Positions 1 through 11,991 of a stretch of 64,000 bases of DNA are shown here, in pieces. The stretch is taken from contig CM051510.1 in the NCBI GenBank assembly GCA_028015205.1, positions 29,946,580-30,010,579 on the forward strand, written 5' to 3'. Positions within the stretch are counted from its first letter, which is position 1; every line of letters starts with the position of its first letter. The translations under genes were made by a program, and so were the position numbers. The DNA is from Mytilisepta virgata (lineage: Eukaryota > Mollusca > Bivalvia > Mytilida > Mytilidae). Below the pieces are notes generated by a model, which saw only the letters and a program-made list of their open reading frames with translations, did not search any database and was not told the origin of the DNA.

Positions 1-2348
1 AGGTTCTCTGAAAGGGTAAGCAGTTCCTGTGAAAATAAGCGTCAAAAAGCCAAAATAAGCGTAACGTCGTCACGATATCGCGACAAAAATGTAGATTTTT
101 AGTGCTTTACAGAGAGGACCTATAGTTGAATGATTTCACAACAAAAACGAAGCTTGTGACGCTATGCTTATTTATTATTATTGAAACGAAAAAGTTGAAA
201 GCAATAACATATTGTTTTTATAGAAAATCCTAGGGATTATTTTTTGAGAAATGACGATTTAAAGTAAACTTTTTTTCGGCAGTTTTTATATGACATCTGC
301 AGTTAAAGTCCTTTATTTAAATGAATTTAAATCAACCTTATGAAAGAAATACAAAAACTAAATATAATTTTTTTTCGATATTTAGATGCATTTTCGAATA
401 TTCTAGCTCCATGTAAAATTTCATGAAAATCCATAATTTAGCGGATTTAGGTACCTCCTACCTTAAAAGGGACCACCTAAAGACAATTGCTGCCAATTAT
501 GTGGTTTCAAACAAACAGAAGTTGTAACGAATTTTTCCATAGTATAATAGTCCAATTATAAACTTTATTAGGCTTTTACTGCCATACTGGTTGACAGTCC
601 TGGTCATCAGACACGATTTTGAAAGAGGACCTCGTAAGCACGATAAATTCATCTGACCATACAGTGTCTGTAGTTTCGTAGAATAGATTTAAAATTCATC
701 CATTTTTTTACTTTTAGTAGCAGCTATGTTGTTTTGAAGTTAGGGACACCCTTCTTATATTTTGAAAAGGATCACTCGAGGACCATTTCACTAAAGTTTG
801 GTCTGAATATACTTAGTGGTTTCAGAGATTATATTTAACGAAAATATTTTGACGACGGACGCAAAGTGATGGCAATATCTCACCTACATGTAGCTAAACC
901 TAGCTAAACTTTTGATACAGAGAAATCGCAACATAAAATCAATATCAAATATATAGAATTTGTTGATATGTAGAACAGGACATATTCAACTTAAGATTTG
1001 TAAGCACAAATAGAATACGCTTTGATGTTCAATATTTCTTTTTTTTCACCAGGGCATTTAATTACATATATTCATTATATATTGGTCTTTTATATGATCG
1101 TTGCTATTATAGATACTTTAATTTATTTTGTTTTACTATTTTAGGTGATAACATGGAGACATGCTCATGTATGTATGGATGAAAACTGTAACAATATTTA
1201 AATAACTCGTAGATTGTTTTTTTTTGTAAATAAAGTAAAATTGACTTGCAAACATGTCTTAATGTTAGATACATGTTGTTTTGTAACTAAATTTCTTATT
1301 AAGAAACGGCAGTTCAGCACACTTATTTTTTTTTTTTTATATATTAAGATCTTTTTATAAATACAATTCAGTAAATGTATGATGTTTTTCAGGAGAATAA
1401 AAAAACTAATTTGAAGAATGCATGAAAGTGCATTCATGTAGTTAGGGTTTTATTTCTGGTCTGTTTATATTTTGAATGTATTTTGAGGTGTACATTAATA
1501 CGACCCCCCCCCCCCCCCCCCCCCAACACAATTCGTGTACAGAGGACATAAAACATTTTGCCCCAACACTAGTTGAACAAAATGGAACTAATCCTATCTT
1601 AATACCGGATTGTGTGACAAAATATCAATGAAAATTGATTAAATTGGTAAATAATATTTTTATTTAATGCTGGATAATAGAGCTGTCTTGCATGCTTACC
1701 ACACACGCTAAAATACATGAATATTCAAAATCTCATTGACATGATTATTTTAGTAGTATAGAAAATATTATTTTGTTACTTTATCATAATCGATGTTGAA
1801 ATTACACATGATTGCACATCCATCAAAACTTAGTAACGAGTCATGCTCTTTGTGTAAATTAAGAGTTCATGGAAATTCGCAAGTCGTTTTATGCCCGTTA
1901 TAGAATGCCTGGAAAGTGTGTATTTCGTATAAAAAATGCAAAATTTGAAAAAAATCATTGAAATCGACATTGATGAATTGTACTTTAGTTCCTTACATGG
2001 ATTGTTCTTATTTTTCAAAGCAAAACGGATTCCCATAACGATTTTAACAATTGGGAAAAGTCCAATAAATCTAGCCGTGCGAAACGCTGTAAATGTTCAT
2101 GGTTTTATTAAAAAACGAATAACAGAACGTTAATTGGTAAGATATTACGTAAATACAAAATAAAGTGACCTAAAATTTTACGCTTAAGATAAAATTACCA
2201 TTTTAATCTGCCATGTTACGGATGCCATCTTATTAAAATTACCAAATATACTAACTGTGAGGAAATCGTCGATGAAAGGGTTAATATATAACGTGCTGTC
2301 GTCTTAGTTATTTGATGATGTAATGTTTTATATATTTTTTTACACTAG
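1..2348. other. No coding exon recognised (5' flank of the YWTD gene)
   Basis: This stretch is AT-rich. It has a poly-C run of about 21 bases near 1504-1524 and short open frames with no recognisable domain. The first propeller exon (2349) starts with two bases of a split codon, so an upstream exon ending in phase 1, probably a signal peptide, must exist. I could not identify it here and it may lie outside the window. A short block after an acceptor-like TTTTAG near 1145 resembles one near 12033. Confidence 0.6.
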
Positions 2349-5300
2349 TTGCAACGCAGGGTGTTCAAATGCTATTTTCCAACACCAGTCACATTTTTCT
2401 GCACGATCTAAGTAATGGTAATACACGAACAATATATAAAGAAGATGGTGGATCGGTTACATTTATTGATTATCATTACACAGAAGGATCAGTGTATTGG
2501 TCAGATTCCAAAACAATTTCCAGGTAAAATTCTAAATAAAATATAAAATCTTGATGTGGTCTTATTAGAAATATACAAACGCAGTACGAAACTATAGTGA
2601 GAATGAAAGTGATCTACGTTTCCACATGCATGCATATACAATACCATATACAGTGAAACGGTAAAATACAACCGAACATGCAGCTAACAGATAAAGTCTG
2701 AAAGCATATTCTGTTTCCAGGTTATTTGTCTTTAAAGATTAATTTGAAAAGTAAAACCTTTAGGCAAAGGCAGTTTCATGGCAACTCTTCAAAACACATT
2801 AACCTTCCGTGCACCACTAAACCGCATTCATTTTCTTTATAGCTCAAGCTTTATTTCTTTTTTTTTTGTTTTGGAAAGAGGGGGGGGGGGATAAAATGTT
2901 TGGTTTTGTTGGTTTTGTATTAACCTTTACACATTGTGTCTTTATCCTATAATGTAATCTTTTACTGTTTTTTTCTCATTAAAAAATATAAAGTACATCT
3001 TTTGGTTAATACGAATACTACAACATATTTTATGACACAATTGGTGTTATGAAGTACAAGATATACGCATATCATCGATTTACAACTCCCCATGTTTCGC
3101 TCAAGTCTTGAAATATTGAAAGCCGAAATAACAACACAATTAACGTACTGACGGATAGATTCAGATGCTAAAATGTCCAGAAGGGTAGTGCAAGCACCAA
3201 CTATAGACCGTTGCTAATCACAACAGAGGAACTATTAATTATTAATAACGGTAAATTTTACACTATTATCGAAACAGAATCGAATGAGCTGGTATTAAAA
3301 ATCTTAATTAAAATTCCATTTTAGATTGAAGTGTCCACTGGGGAATCAAAATTTGCAGAAGGAAACCATTGTACAAGGAGGAGATTTTATTGGTGTGGCG
3401 GTAGATGAAACTAACGACTATATATACTGGACAGACATGGATGCTGGAACTATAAAAAGGGCAAAGTTAAACGGTTCTAACCAACAGGTTATCGTTGACT
3501 CATTAAACAGACCTGCAGCTCTACGGTTGGATACCAAATCTGGGTAAGACAAACAATGTCCGAAAGGTAAAAAGTACTCCAAAAAAAAGATCTAAAGGTA
3601 AACAGGTACGCCTAAATAAAAAACAACCACATTATAGACATATTAAAAAACGGATGACAGAAAAGGTGAGCTACCAAACCGTAGCAGCGTTTGGATTAAT
3701 CAAGTATTATAGGCACAATAAACCTCTACATATTTTTCTATTTGTCTATCTATCCTTCTATTGTATAAAACAGACTATTAGATAGAACGTACATTATTTA
3801 TGTAACAGAGTCAAAATGGTAACTGTGAAATTAGTTTATCCTCTCATTGCTGCTAAGAACAAATTTAACAAAAAGATTAGTTGTTATTTTGAAATGATCA
3901 ATTGCTGGACCAGGTAGATTATTATAAATTCAATGAATGTTTCCAAATGACGAGGATGGTTACTGTTGGATGTCTCTCAACCTCAACGAAATTGAAACAA
4001 ATCAAACAACACTGCATGATAGTAGAGAACAAAAAAGTATTATCCGCCATCACCACAAATTCAATACGAACATTTTTCCTTAAAAAATCCATCCTGTGAA
4101 ACACCCATTCGCGGTACACAAATTTTCTTGAATGTCGTGGACAGATCTCTCCACGAAGGATATGAATCATTCTTCCGATATAATGTTTTCATTAGGCCCT
4201 AAATGGTTATATACACGATAGAATTAGCCATTGGATATACAGTTCAAGAGACATCTATCAGACCGACATGTTTATTTATCTTCTGATTTTAAAGAATATT
4301 GCAAATTACATCAATATTCATTTCAGTATCTTTATAAATTCGAAATTAAGAACCCTAGAATATGCATTTTTCCTAATCAATGAAAATTGATTTCAATGAA
4401 AATAACTATATATGAAAATAATACATTATTGTATCGGATTTAACATTTATCCTTTTTTGTTGATATGTTCTTAGCATGTTGTTCTTTAGTGACCATGGAG
4501 ACAAAAACATAAGAACTTGTAAACTGGATGGAAGCAATCTTCAGACTCTTGTATCCGGAGTAAAGACACCATACGGGCTGGCTATAGGTATCAAAACAGT
4601 TAAAATTAAACTCACGCAAGCAAAATGGATCATACTTTGGTTATAGCTACCCCTTTGAAGCTCATTTGACCCGGGTTCTAGCACGTGACTGACGTCACTT
4701 CCGTAAACAAATAATGGAAAATGGAGGTATTAGTCTCAGTATTTTGATGAAGTTTTAGCTGTTTAAAGGCCTTGAAGAGAGTGAATCCATCGTATGGCAG
4801 AAATTTGTTATGAATTACTTTTACTATAACCGCTGTATTCTTGTCATCTTCAATATGCATATTATCAAACATTATGAACTGAAGACGGGTTAAAACTGTT
4901 TGAACAAAGTAATGTGTAATATTTTCTCCGTAAATTTGTTATTTTAGCTTACTATCTCGAATATACAGATCTCGGCAATATTGGGTTAGCTTGACGACTT
5001 TGTTGACTTGAATTTCATACACTAATTGTTGCGTTCTCTTTCTGACGTTTCGTTCTTTGAATATTAGTAATACTCCTTTTAAAATGAGTGAGTTTCTTTA
5101 AGTGTTATTCCATACTGAATTGAACAATTACGAGCAATCTGTTTTTGTGGACAACCTAGTCCACGTTGTGCATTGTTATTTAGACAACACACATGTATTA
5201 TTCCGCTGTCCCGAAAGTGATAAGTTATTCCTAATTACAGGAGAATGCAAAGGTTTAAAATAATATATTAATTCTAAACGTGAACATCCTCACATCAGGA

Positions 5301-7073
5301 TAACTTATACATTTTTGATAATAAAAAAAACAACTGTATATTATTATTCATTTTGTTTATAGACTACGGCTCAGACAGAATATATTGGTCCGATTCTGCT
5401 GACATGGCTTTAAAATCCGCTCGTTTGGATGGTTCCGATGAAAAAGATGTATCCGTCAGTACTGAGGCTATTCTGGAATTGACTAGAACACCACAACCAA
5501 TGGGACTTGACATTTATGGGAACGAACTGTATGTCAGTGATCTTAGCTCTGGAATATATAGGATAGCTAAGAATACGAACCAGGCTGTTCCAAAGAGCGT
5601 AATTTCCCGTCTGCCTCAAATTTATGACGTAAAGATAACAGTACCTGACGGTAATTAGAGCATAACCATTATTATTACTATTACTGTTAGTTTTGTCTTT
5701 CAAACTTCTGTTGTCGTCCAGATTAAAATGGAATATCAGTAGCCCCCCCCCCCCCAAAAAAAAAAAGAAAAAAAAAAAGATCTCTTCCATTTTCTGTAGT
5801 TTTATTATTTCTTAACTACCGAATTTTATTGGACTTGACACGAGTAACATGTTGGGTGTCTTATAAAAAGCAGGAATTACTTTCCCATCCAGCACGCCTG
5901 CGTTTGACCCCAGTTTCGTAGTGGAATCATCATTTAGGATTAAGACATATCCTAAGCATATCGTATGCAAATGTTATGATATATTTTATCGATCTGTTAA
6001 TTGTGCACTAAGCCTTAATAATGACTTAAAATGTTGAAGAGCAAATAAAAACAACAAATTGTCAGTATAAAATTAAAAAACGCTAGCAATTCAGTTGGTG
6101 ATACATACACTTGCATATAGATATTTATATATATATATACATATTCATTTGTAGGAAGCACAACAAGTTCAAGCAATAGAAATCGAAAAGGTTTGTTTTT
6201 GTATGTGTTCATATATGATAACAAAAGAGCTTTGATAACTTTCTCTCATTTTGACATTATGCTCTTTACAAAATGTAAGCGATAAAATAAATAATGAACA
6301 AAAATATGGTCACTGCTAACATTTCTGACCTTTTTGTTATCAAGGGATAGACACTAAATCATGTACAGTTGGAGATGTTTATATTATCAACGCACTTATT
6401 CTCATTCAATTTCGAGATCGTGCATTATTTACCTGATCTTTTACCATTAGTTCCAATCGTTAACTTACTATTTTTGGGCGGCAATATTCCAGAAGCGCCG
6501 GAGTATGGAGTATATATTTCACAACTCCTACGTATTCCAGAGTTTGTGACATATACATTGACTTCCTTGACAGAGCCCGACTCCTGACAGAAAATTTGCT
6601 CAGAAAGGAGTATGTTGCTCTTAAGTTGGAGTCAACTGTATTAAAGTTTATGGACGACATCATGACTTAGTTGGCAGGTATGAGAAAACCCGTTCCCAAA
6701 TGAAAATGGACCTGTTCCATTGATGTCCCTACCTCATACCGTATTTGACATGGTCAGCATGGCGATGTCCTGCAGGAAGGAGAGACTGCTATCTCTTCCG
6801 GAGCACCTGAGTGTACCCCCGGTTTTTTGGTGGGGTCCATGTTGTTCATATGCTTTTAGTTTTTAATTGTAGTGCATGTATTGTTTTGGTCTTGTCGTCG
6901 TTGGTCTCTGGAGTTTGTCAGTTGTTTCGATCCCCCTGCGAATATGCCTTTGGTAGTTCTTGACCTTATTTAATATACACGGTATTTTACAGGACACTAC
7001 ATTTATAATTAATTTCTTCATTTCAGGAATACTGTTTGCTTTGACGTGTCTCGTCTTCGTGTTGGCCATATAA
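2349..7073 (+). CDS. LDL-receptor class B (YWTD) beta-propeller protein, 5'-partial, six exons
   Basis: The exons by eye are 2349-2523, 3325-3543, 4475-4587, 5363-5650, 6155-6190 and 7027-7073. Every junction is AG/GT and every phase agrees. The first exon opens with a propeller-start strand (LFSNTSHIFLHDL). The blades carry VYWSD, IYWTD, LFFSD, IYWSD and LYVSD, which is five YWTD-type repeats and fits one complete six-bladed propeller like those of LDLR/LRP. No EGF or LDLR-A module follows. The fifth exon is a short Ser-rich linker (STTSSSNRNRK). The last encodes GILFALTCLVFVLAI and a stop, a hydrophobic tail suggesting a GPI signal or a short membrane anchor. The visible part is about 292 residues; the first exon, probably a signal peptide, is missing. 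If the intron after 5650 is retained, an in-frame TAG ends the protein two codons later. The two last exons are less certain than the four propeller exons. The function as an extracellular ligand-binding or receptor-like protein is inferred from the fold. Confidence 0.8.
6400..7000 (+). repeat. Atypical reverse-transcriptase 3' fragment plus its tail, inside the last intron of the YWTD gene
   Basis: The first half (about 6440-6660) translates to a degraded RT C-terminal segment with the signature GNIPEAPEYGVYISQLLRIP, shared with 54150-54440 and, more distantly, with the RT fragment at 38.5-39.3 kb. The second half (6715-7000) is the tail with CCTGCAGGAAGGAGAGACTGC and TTTTTTGGTGGGGTCCATG blocks, also seen at 35128-35292, 51246-51515 and 54450-54715. 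Two of these copies join both halves in the same order, so they are one element. Confidence 0.7.
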
Positions 7074-7290
7074 TTATATGATTGATGAACATCTGAGCAA
7101 CAGACATTGTTATGAATTTGGAGATTGCAATTTATGAAGAATTATATAAACATATTAATTATTATTAGTACAATGTATTGTTTACAATAACTATAATAAT
7201 GACTATCATACGTATAACACCTTTTATTCATTTAGCTTCCCACTGTATTATATTAAGAACACTATCTGCATTAAAATCTTAATACATGTT
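7062..7290 (+). repeat. Segment duplicated at 30418-30625 (3' flank of the YWTD gene)
   Basis: From the GGCCATA that contains the end of the YWTD coding sequence onward, this stretch matches 30418-30625 imperfectly. Shared blocks include TGAGCAACAGAC, AATTTGGAGA and TTTATGARGAAT, plus the later run around ATTAAAACCATTATCTACATTA. It is either a duplicated 3' untranslated region or an unnamed repeat. Confidence 0.5.
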
Positions 7291-9414
7291 TCTAAAAAAT
7301 ATTAAAGATTAATTAAATGGCCCAACCACTCTGTGCCTACCAACGGTTACGTTGTTCTACACCAAGGGGGTAGATGACAGTCTCCACAATTAATTTTTTC
7401 TACAAAAACATAAATGTATTTCAAAATCTTTCTTGATACATTGTGAGTGTATTAATTATAAATAAATATTATTTCTAAATAAACTTTATGTCAAAGTTTA
7501 TTATCATGATATCTTTCATAGAGAATAGTTTTAAAGGAGTGGTTTTTGTTTTTGTTTTTAATTTGATGGCAAAAATATAGAAAAAATCTTAAATTTACCC
7601 CCATTCAAAGCCTCACTGCAAAATTCCTGCCAAATAGCAGAGCCTCTCGTGTTAAAAATCCAATTAAGTATGCATACCAATTAAAATATCGGGTATGGGC
7701 ACTGCTCCCTGACACTTTTGTGGTTGAAAAACACTTGTCCGACCAAAACAAATTTTCACGTAGAACTAGCTTCATATTATCTCATCATGCACAAAGTTAA
7801 TGGCCTAAATGTTACGTATAAATTTTATTAAAGTATTATTTGTTGTCTTCTGTTGAGAATAAACTACCTTTTCAATTATCCTTAGGCATAAAATTTATAG
7901 ACATGACTAATTCTTTAAGTTCAGAAATTACTCAGTGGGATACTTTCGAAACTAAGCTAGAAACAGTCAGAAAAAATGACAAGTAGATAAATATACATCT
8001 ACATTGATAACGTTTCAAATACTTGAAAAATAATTAACTTAAGGACGATTGCTGGTCTAATAGGAAATAAATAGGATTTGAAACTGGTGTTTTAGTTTGA
8101 GAGAACACATGAATAGTAAACAAATAAGCAAGAAAACAATATAGATTCATGTGCTCATTATAAGGCCTTGAAAATTTGCAGGAAATAGGTTTTCTCTGGA
8201 TTTTTCATTGTCTTTGCATTGGCAATTTCAGTCTCTCAAAGATGTATGAAAAAACAAAAAAGATTTCATAAAATTTTGTTAAATATCATTTTAAGGTATA
8301 CATGATTGAATTATAAAAGAAAAAGATGGGGTTCATACCTCGTCGATAAAACAAATGGAAAATTCAAAAAGACAATATCTCATCAGAACAGAAATACGGG
8401 TCATGTCGAGAAACCTAATTTTTGTTATTCGTAAAAGATGCGTCCTATTCCGACGAACTACGTTTTCTATGGAAGTGGTACACAGTCTTTCTTATTTTTA
8501 AAGGTTTAATCAGATTATATTGTATATGTGCGTACTCAATTGAAGTTTAAGCTATTGTTTTGTCCTGACAAGACACAATAGATTAAGCGTATATACAAAA
8601 GAAGTTGAAGTTTGACAGAATTTAAACTTATTATTGTTTATTCTATTTTTTAGATATCTCTTCATCTTTAAACTCATTACGGATGGTCTTGGGAAAATCT
8701 GTTAATACTCCCCACTTCCTTCCAAAAGCAATTCAAAGAATAGCAAAAATAGAAAAACCGTATTTTATCAACAAATACTTTCTAGTTGCGTAAAACAGAA
8801 GTGATGGTAAAATATATATCATACGTTAGGCAGTAAATTGACGAGGAGAGAGCTATATGCTCAATATGGTATTTCTAATGAGTGTGATACTTTTTAGCGT
8901 GTCTACTACTATGGAAACCAGTAAATAGAAAATAATATTTTAATGAACACTCCAGTTTGATTTTTTGTTACAAGATACAAAGACTTGTTTTGGAACTTTA
9001 GATTTCGGTAGACGACAATAAGTTTGGCTCAACCAGAATAATCATATCCATCTATCGATCATATGTTGCAGACGTTACTAATTTCCCCTTTCTTGATAAA
9101 GACTGTCTCTAGCACTATATTACTGAGTGTACATACCATAGTTTTGCACGAATTTGCTGAAGGTCAGAAGATTTTAACGAGCGAAACAATACGATTACTA
9201 AAACAACCTCTATTTCACGGTTATAGATTTCTGAATCTGCGCAATGCTTTTAAAAGGTTTAATGATAGTAAAAATATATTTTAGCTAAATACGCAGCTTC
9301 CAAAACTCTGTAGTTACTTAAGTTCCTGTCACAGCAAGGGCTACAAATAGGAAATTATGTGTAATGTTGTGAAACTTACCCTTTCTTCCAATGACTTGAA
9401 GAATTTGAATTCAT
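7291..9414. other. No gene seen; AT-rich intergenic sequence
   Basis: There are only short chance open frames (for example 9063-9284, about 73 codons, with no domain). I saw no splice-consistent exon and no repeat that I recognise. A possible polyadenylation context for the upstream gene (ATAAATAAAT) lies near 7460. Confidence 0.5.
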
Positions 9415-9552
9415 ACTGGCCCCTCACGAATACTGCCTATTTCTTTATAACTCTATGATGAAATAGCATCAAAACCTTTATCGACTGGCCCCTCACGAAT
9501 ATTGCCTTTTTCTTTATAACTCTATGATGAGATAGCATCAAACCTTTTATCG
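9415..9552. repeat. Two-copy tandem duplication, 69-bp unit
   Basis: Copy 1 (9415-9483) and copy 2 (9484-9552) both begin ACTGGCCCCTCACGAATA and end in TTTATCG, with a handful of substitutions between them. Confidence 0.85.
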
Positions 9553-10445
9553 AAGTGTTATTTCAGACTTATCCTGCATGTATGAGAACCTTAGCTAGTA
9601 TTACAGTTAAAACGAGCACATTCTGACCCTGCTATTTAAATTATGCACCGTCCAGTCTAATTGTACAGTTCTATCAAGCGTTATCTTATTGGTAATCATA
9701 ATGTTTTGGTTTTTATAGTCTTTTATACACCAGAGTGTCAGGATAGAAAACGGGGGGGGGGGGGGGGGAGTTTGATACCCCACAAAAAAAACTCGTTTAA
9801 CCTCATCAACGTCAAGTGTATGTGACACGTCAGTCCAACATGACTCTCTGTTGTGGTTATGTTTGTTCTTTGTGCTCTTTTATGTTATGTGTTTGTCCGG
9901 ATTTCTATCAGTTGGGTTGCTTTGATTTATCGGCATGTCATTGTTGACCTTTCCTGTTATCCAGTGTATTGTTTATTTGCAATACGTTTTTACGATCAAA
10001 TCTATTTCTTTGCATACCTTCAGTAGTTCTTATTAGGTATATACCAGTCTGAGATCTAACCTTTGATCTCAATATCACGGATGAGAGACTTGTGCCACAT
10101 TTTTTATGATTATGTTTATATCTCGCAACATAATGAAATCAACAATACTCGTTCTATAGATAGTCCTTGGTGAGTACGTGTTTATCTGAGACCTTGACCT
10201 GAATTTCATACTTGAGTGACGCGTGTGACATTTTCATCACTAACTCTTTGCTTTAATACCCATGCCCACCATATAGGGTCTGTAGATACCTATTAGTTAA
10301 TCTCGGACACAGTTTAAGGTTTGAGTGACATTCATCAGATATTTCAGACGAATGTTACTTGTCCATCACTATTTGTTTTGATGAATTTTCCTTTGAATTC
10401 TAACGTCGCGTATCTCATGTGTGGCCACTCTTGTTTCTAGATATA
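9553..10445. other. No gene; contains a G homopolymer and a degraded dispersed repeat
   Basis: A run of about 16 G lies near 9753-9768. The stretch 9790-9975 resembles 63545-63700 (TTTGTGCTCTTTT, GTCATTGTTGACCTTTCCTG blocks), so it is probably an old dispersed repeat. No coding exon was recognised. Confidence 0.5.
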
Positions 10446-10447
10446 TA

Positions 10448-11989
10448 CTGAACCGCAAAAGAAACGTTGCACAAAATGACATGTTCACATACATTTATTT
10501 CAAAGTGACATTTATATATTTTAAATTAATTTTTACAAAATTTAATGAATGATTTACAGTCTTTTGGTTACAATGTTCACAAAAACGTCACAATTGTCGC
10601 AACGTCACATGCATGTTTTCAATGCTGTGCTCCCACGTCCGTTAATAACGTGTATGTCCTCCACCGGCACCAATTACTGCGGCACATCTTCGGTACATGG
10701 AGTTGATGAGCCGATTAATAAACGCCATCGGAATACGTGACCATACTCTCTGAAACGCTTGTGAAAGTTCAGCTGCAGTTGTCGGACTTGGCTGCTCATT
10801 ATTCAACCGTCTTTGAACTTCGTCCCATAAATGTTCAATAGGGTTTAAATCTGGACTCAAAGCCGGCCAATCCATAACATTAATGTTATTCTGCTGTAGG
10901 AAGTCTCTTGTGGCTCTTGCGGTATGCGCACATGCATTGTCCTGTTGGAAAGTCTTGTTTTGATGACGTGCGAAATGGGGCTGAAGATGGGGTGTCAAGA
11001 CTTGGTCGATGTAACGGGCAGCTGTTACGCCATTTCCTCTGCCTGGGCCAAGGTTCTGAAAGATGACTGGACCAAGTTTAACGTTAAGGCCGATTCCACC
11101 CCATACCATGATGCTAGGTCCTCCCCACGCGTCTGTTTCCAGAATGCAGCTGTCTTCGTAACGTTCCCCGCGTCTTCTCCACACTCTGGTTCTGCCATCG
11201 GCTGTTGAAATGCAGTAACGGCTTTCGTCAGAGAAGATGATGTTACGCCATTGTCGATTTCGCCAATTCTGTCGCTGAGTGGCCCACTGAAGACGAGCTT
11301 GACGGTGTCGAGGAGTAAGAATAGGTCCTCTTGCTGGACGGCGACATCTCAGGTTTCTAGCAGCTAATCGCCGACGAACCGTATCATCACTTATGGGTCG
11401 TCCATGTGTTCCAACAGTGTTTCTGGCAGTTTCGGCAGCTGGGGTGAACCGATTCATCAAATGGTGACGAACAATGCCTCTATTCTGTCAAGGGGTAGTG
11501 ACTTGGGGTCTACCACTCCGTGGACGGTCATTTGTGCTGTTTGTTGCATTGTACCGTGTCCGTAGACGTTCAATTGTTGGAACAGCACAGTTGAAGTCGT
11601 TGGCAATAACTCTGGCAGATTGCCCAGCACCCAATCGACCAATGGCCTGTTCTCTCTGTTGTGGAGTCAGACGTGGCATAGCTTCTGTGTCAACACTGAT
11701 ACTAACACTCTTTAATTTTCTCCGGCCTTTTATACCCATAAAGGAGCATGAATTTCACGAACATTTAAGATTTAAGAAAAATTACCGCCAAGTGTGTCCC
11801 ACGAGCGGTTTTAGGTACGGCCGCTCTACGATATCAACTGAAAATTATTCAACCGAAAATTTAATTCACAGGTAATTTAATCTTACCTGGTGATGTAATC
11901 GTAATACTGATTATATAAAAATCATTAATTAATATTTATTTTGAATTTTGCTAACATTTTGAAAAAGCGACGTTTCTTTTGCGGTTCAG
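10448..11989 (-). mobile_element. Tc1-like (Tc1/mariner) DNA transposon, nearly complete
   Basis: The terminal inverted repeats are 20 bp: CTGAACCGCAAAAGAAACGT at 10448-10467 and its exact reverse complement at 11970-11989. Both ends are flanked by TA (10446-10447 and 11990-11991), the target duplication of the Tc1/mariner superfamily. The 1.54-kb length is normal for the family. It holds one transposase gene on the minus strand. The perfect inverted repeats and a nearly open coding frame suggest a young copy. Confidence 0.95.
10642..11739 (-). pseudogene. Tc1-like DD34E transposase, one internal nonsense codon
   Basis: The frame from 11739 (or an internal Met at about 11679, MPRLTPQQREQAIGRL) down to 10642 stays open except for one TGA at 11487-11485. 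The N-terminal half has the helix-turn-helix region (ARVIANDFNCAVPTIERLR) and a GRPR-type stretch (DRPRSGRPQ) that would contact the inverted repeats. The catalytic triad is visible: Asp in IIFSDESRY, Asp in FQQDNACAHTA, and Glu in LSPDLNPIEHLWD, with 34 residues between the last two (DD34E, Tc1 type). The length of about 365 codons is normal. A CGA to TGA change at a CpG would explain the nonsense codon, but that is inference. The enzyme would cut and paste the element at TA sites if made. Confidence 0.93.
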
Positions 11990-11991
11990 TA

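Noticed and set aside
1198..1437. A 79-codon minus-strand frame
   Set aside because: Low-complexity, Ile/Lys-rich translation of AT-rich DNA with no domain.
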